From contig NZ_CALIMF010000007.1 in assembly GCF_938028735.1 (NCBI RefSeq), positions 33,299-97,298 on the forward strand: a DNA stretch of 64,000 nt, in the 5' to 3' direction. Each line of letters begins with the position of its first letter. Within the stretch, counting starts at the first letter, position 1. Below, one piece after another: positions 61,753 to 64,000 of the stretch. Source of the stretch: an uncultured Thermanaerothrix sp. GTDB lineage: Bacteria > Chloroflexota > Anaerolineae > Anaerolineales > Anaerolineaceae. Below the pieces are notes generated by a model, which made no database searches, was not told the origin of the DNA, and saw only the letters and a list, made by a program, of their open reading frames with translations. Both the position numbers and the translations under genes were made by a program.

Positions 61753-63825
61753 ATGCCACGTAACTTTCCGTTGGAGAAGTGTCGTAATATCGGGATCATT
61801 GCCCACATTGATGCGGGCAAGACCACCACAACAGAGCGCATCCTGTTCTACACTGGGCGTACCTACCGCCTGGGGTCGGTGGATGAGGGAACAACTGTCA
61901 CCGACTGGATGGAGCAGGAGCGCGAGCGTGGCATAACGATCGTTTCAGCAGCGGTTACCGCAGAGTGGAAGGGCTACCAAATTAACTTAATTGATACGCC
62001 AGGCCACATTGACTTTACCGCCGAAGTGCAGCGTTCGTTGCGCGTGCTGGATGGCGGGATAGTGGTCTTTGATGCTGTTCAGGGTGTGGAGCCGCAGAGT
62101 GAAACGGTTTGGCGCCAGGCAGATCGTTACAATGTGCCGCGGATTTGCTTTGCTAACAAAATGGATCGAGTGGGGGCCTCTTTTGAGCGCACCATCGAAT
62201 CCATCCGCCAGCGCCTGGGCGCCAATCCGATTCCCATGCAGTTACCCATTGGCAGTGAAGCGGCCTTCCGAGGGGTCATTGACCTGCTCACCATGCAGGC
62301 TATTTATTGGGAAGATGAATTGGGGCGTGAGCCAGTTTACGCGCCCATTCCGGAGGATATGCGCGCACAGGCCGAAGAATGGCGTGCGGCTATCGTTGAG
62401 CGCATCGCCGAGTTTGAGGATGAGCTGATCATCAAGTACTTGGATGGGGAAGAGATTAGTGTTGAGGAGCTCAAGCGCGCATTGCGTAAGGCGGTCATTG
62501 CCAACAAAGCAACCCCGATTTTCTGTGGTTCGGCGTTGCGCAATCGAGGTATTCAGCCGTTATTGGATGCGGTTATTGATTATTTACCCTCCCCTGTAGA
62601 TATTCCCCCAGTAAAGGGTACCGACCCTGATAACCCCGAAGTCATTATTGAGCGTCATCCATCGGACGATGAACCGATGTGTGCCTTGGTATTCAAGATT
62701 GTCGCCGATCCCTATGTGGGACGGCTGGCCTATTTCCGAGTTTATTCTGGCAAGGTCACTCAAGGGGAAATGGTGCTCAATTCCTCGCGACGGCGCAAGG
62801 AGCGCATTGGACGTATTGTGCGCATGTATGCTGACCGGCGTGAGGATGTGAGCGAGATTTGTGCGGGAGATATTGGTGCAGTATTAGGCTTAAAAGATAC
62901 TTTCACGGGTGACACATTATGTGATCCCAAGCATCCCATTCTCCTTGAGAGTATTACCTTCCCTGAACCGGTGATTTCGGTGGCTGTTGAGCCGAAAACA
63001 ACGGCTGATCAAGATCGTATGGCGGAAGCGTTGCGCCGCTTGGCTGAGGAGGATCCCACCTTCAAGGTCCGTTTTGATGAGAATACCGGCCAGACGATCA
63101 TCTCGGGCATGGGGGAACTTCACTTAGATATCATCGTGGATCGCATGATGCGCGAATTTCGAGTTCAAGCGAATGTGGGACGTCCACGCGTTTCCTACCG
63201 CGAGACAATTAGCCGTCCGGTACCTGAAGTCAATTATCGCTATGTCAAGCAAACCGGCGGACGTGGGCAATACGGACATGTCATTATCTCCCTTGAGCCC
63301 CTGGAGCGGGGGAACGGAATTAAATTTATAGACAAAACGGTGGGGGGCGTCATCCCCAGGGAGTACATCCCGGCAATTGAGAAGGGCATCCTGGAGGCTG
63401 CTGAAGCGGGGGTGCTGGCGGGGTACCCAGTTACAGATGTTCAGGTCACCCTGCTGGGTGGTTCATATCACGAGGTGGACTCCAGCGATATGGCATTCAA
63501 GGTTGCGGCCTCATTTGCCTTCAAAGAAGGTGTACAGCGAGGAATGCCGGTGCTTCTTGAGCCCATCATGAAAGTGGAGGTGTTGGTACCGGAGGTCAAT
63601 CTTGGGGATGTTTTAGGCCAATTGAATGCTCGGCGCGCGGAGATCCAGGGAATGGAACCGCGCCCGGGTGGGATGCAGGCCATTCGGGCTTTGGTGCCCC
63701 TGGCAGAAATGTTTGGGTACGCAACCGAACTGCGCTCGGCAACGCAAGGGCGTGGCATTTATACGATGGAATTCGATCACTATGCCCCGGTGCCCGAGTC
63801 GGTTCGCGTCAAAATCCTTGGATAA
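61753..63825 (+). CDS. fusA: Elongation factor G
   Basis: 690-residue translocation GTPase. G1 [16 protein letters not shown]2 region [15 protein letters not shown]3 [20 protein letters not shown]4 ANKMDRVGA, then domains II-V with [33 protein letters not shown] and [13 protein letters not shown]. Moves tRNAs and mRNA through the ribosome. ATG 61753, 36 bases after rpsG. Confidence 0.97.
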   Translation: MPRNFPLEKCRNIGIIAHIDAGKTTTTERILFYTGRTYRLGSVDEGTTVTDWMEQERERGITIVSAAVTAEWKGYQINLIDTPGHIDFTAEVQRSLRVLDGGIVVFDAVQGVEPQSETVWRQADRYNVPRICFANKMDRVGASFERTIESIRQRLGANPIPMQLPIGSEAAFRGVIDLLTMQAIYWEDELGREPVYAPIPEDMRAQAEEWRAAIVERIAEFEDELIIKYLDGEEISVEELKRALRKAVIANKATPIFCGSALRNRGIQPLLDAVIDYLPSPVDIPPVKGTDPDNPEVIIERHPSDDEPMCALVFKIVADPYVGRLAYFRVYSGKVTQGEMVLNSSRRRKERIGRIVRMYADRREDVSEICAGDIGAVLGLKDTFTGDTLCDPKHPILLESITFPEPVISVAVEPKTTADQDRMAEALRRLAEEDPTFKVRFDENTGQTIISGMGELHLDIIVDRMMREFRVQANVGRPRVSYRETISRPVPEVNYRYVKQTGGRGQYGHVIISLEPLERGNGIKFIDKTVGGVIPREYIPAIEKGILEAAEAGVLAGYPVTDVQVTLLGGSYHEVDSSDMAFKVAASFAFKEGVQRGMPVLLEPIMKVEVLVPEVNLGDVLGQLNARRAEIQGMEPRPGGMQAIRALVPLAEMFGYATELRSATQGRGIYTMEFDHYAPVPESVRVKILG

Positions 63826-63861
63826 ATCTAAACTGCCATTTGATCAGGAGGAATGTGATAC

Positions 63862-64000
<139 letters not shown>

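Overview
The window reads as a chromosomal segment of a moderately GC-rich bacterium, most likely Chloroflexota, class Anaerolineae. This is inferred from protein character and gene combinations (Mrp antiporter operon, paired FHA proteins beside an FtsW-type protein, Tm-1-like/TIM-barrel pair, str operon directly after rpoB); no rRNA gene is present to prove it. Genes are dense, often overlap by 4 bases (ATGA or GTGA), and mostly have good Shine-Dalgarno sites. No tRNA, rRNA, CRISPR array or insertion sequence was seen.

Layout. 1-1216: 5' part of urocanate hydratase. 1353-7900: an RNA-modification neighbourhood, made of a divergent tRNA-guanine transglycosylase, two tandem ArmA/Rmt-family 16S rRNA methyltransferase paralogues and an RsmF-like m5C methyltransferase in one overlapping operon, with RsmE, a YhhQ-type queuosine-precursor transporter and RsmI beside it. 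Four of the RNA enzymes belong to families that act on the ribosomal decoding centre (16S 1402-1407 and 1498). 8019-16564: AzlCD, an aminotransferase and a complete seven-gene mrpA-G Na+/H+ antiporter operon. 16576-25602: S9 peptidase, thioredoxin, class II aldolase, then a minus-strand block of Tm-1-like and TIM-barrel proteins, a cupin, a DUF1097-like membrane protein and an AT-richer NarL-type two-component system.

25783-39884: zinc-ribbon protein, PfkB kinase, ParAB, YtcJ-type amidohydrolase, an overlapping kinase-kinase-regulator cassette (the first kinase carries a c-di-GMP-binding MshEN-like motif), a lone CpaF ATPase, regulators, a DsbA-like protein, DUF554 protein and cobalamin adenosyltransferase. 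39954-45645: peptide-binding protein, SecG, PHP protein, YbaK, RtcB with archease. 45707-50384: FhaA-like, FhaB-like, MTA phosphorylase, and an FtsW/RodA protein fused to a penicillin-binding-protein domain that has lost its catalytic motifs. 50394-56406: phosphoesterase, HAD hydrolase, an ABC-2 exporter operon behind a long leader that looks like a ribosome-controlled attenuator with a small leader ORF, HemW and a lipoprotein. 56712-64000: rpoB (with an inserted repeat domain and unusual rifampicin-site residues), then rpsL-rpsG-fusA-tuf under its own promoter; rpoC is not beside rpoB.

The strongest candidates for something new are the decoding-centre methylation operon with two diverged Arm/Rmt paralogues, the FtsW-pseudo-transpeptidase fusion, and the attenuator in front of the ABC exporter.
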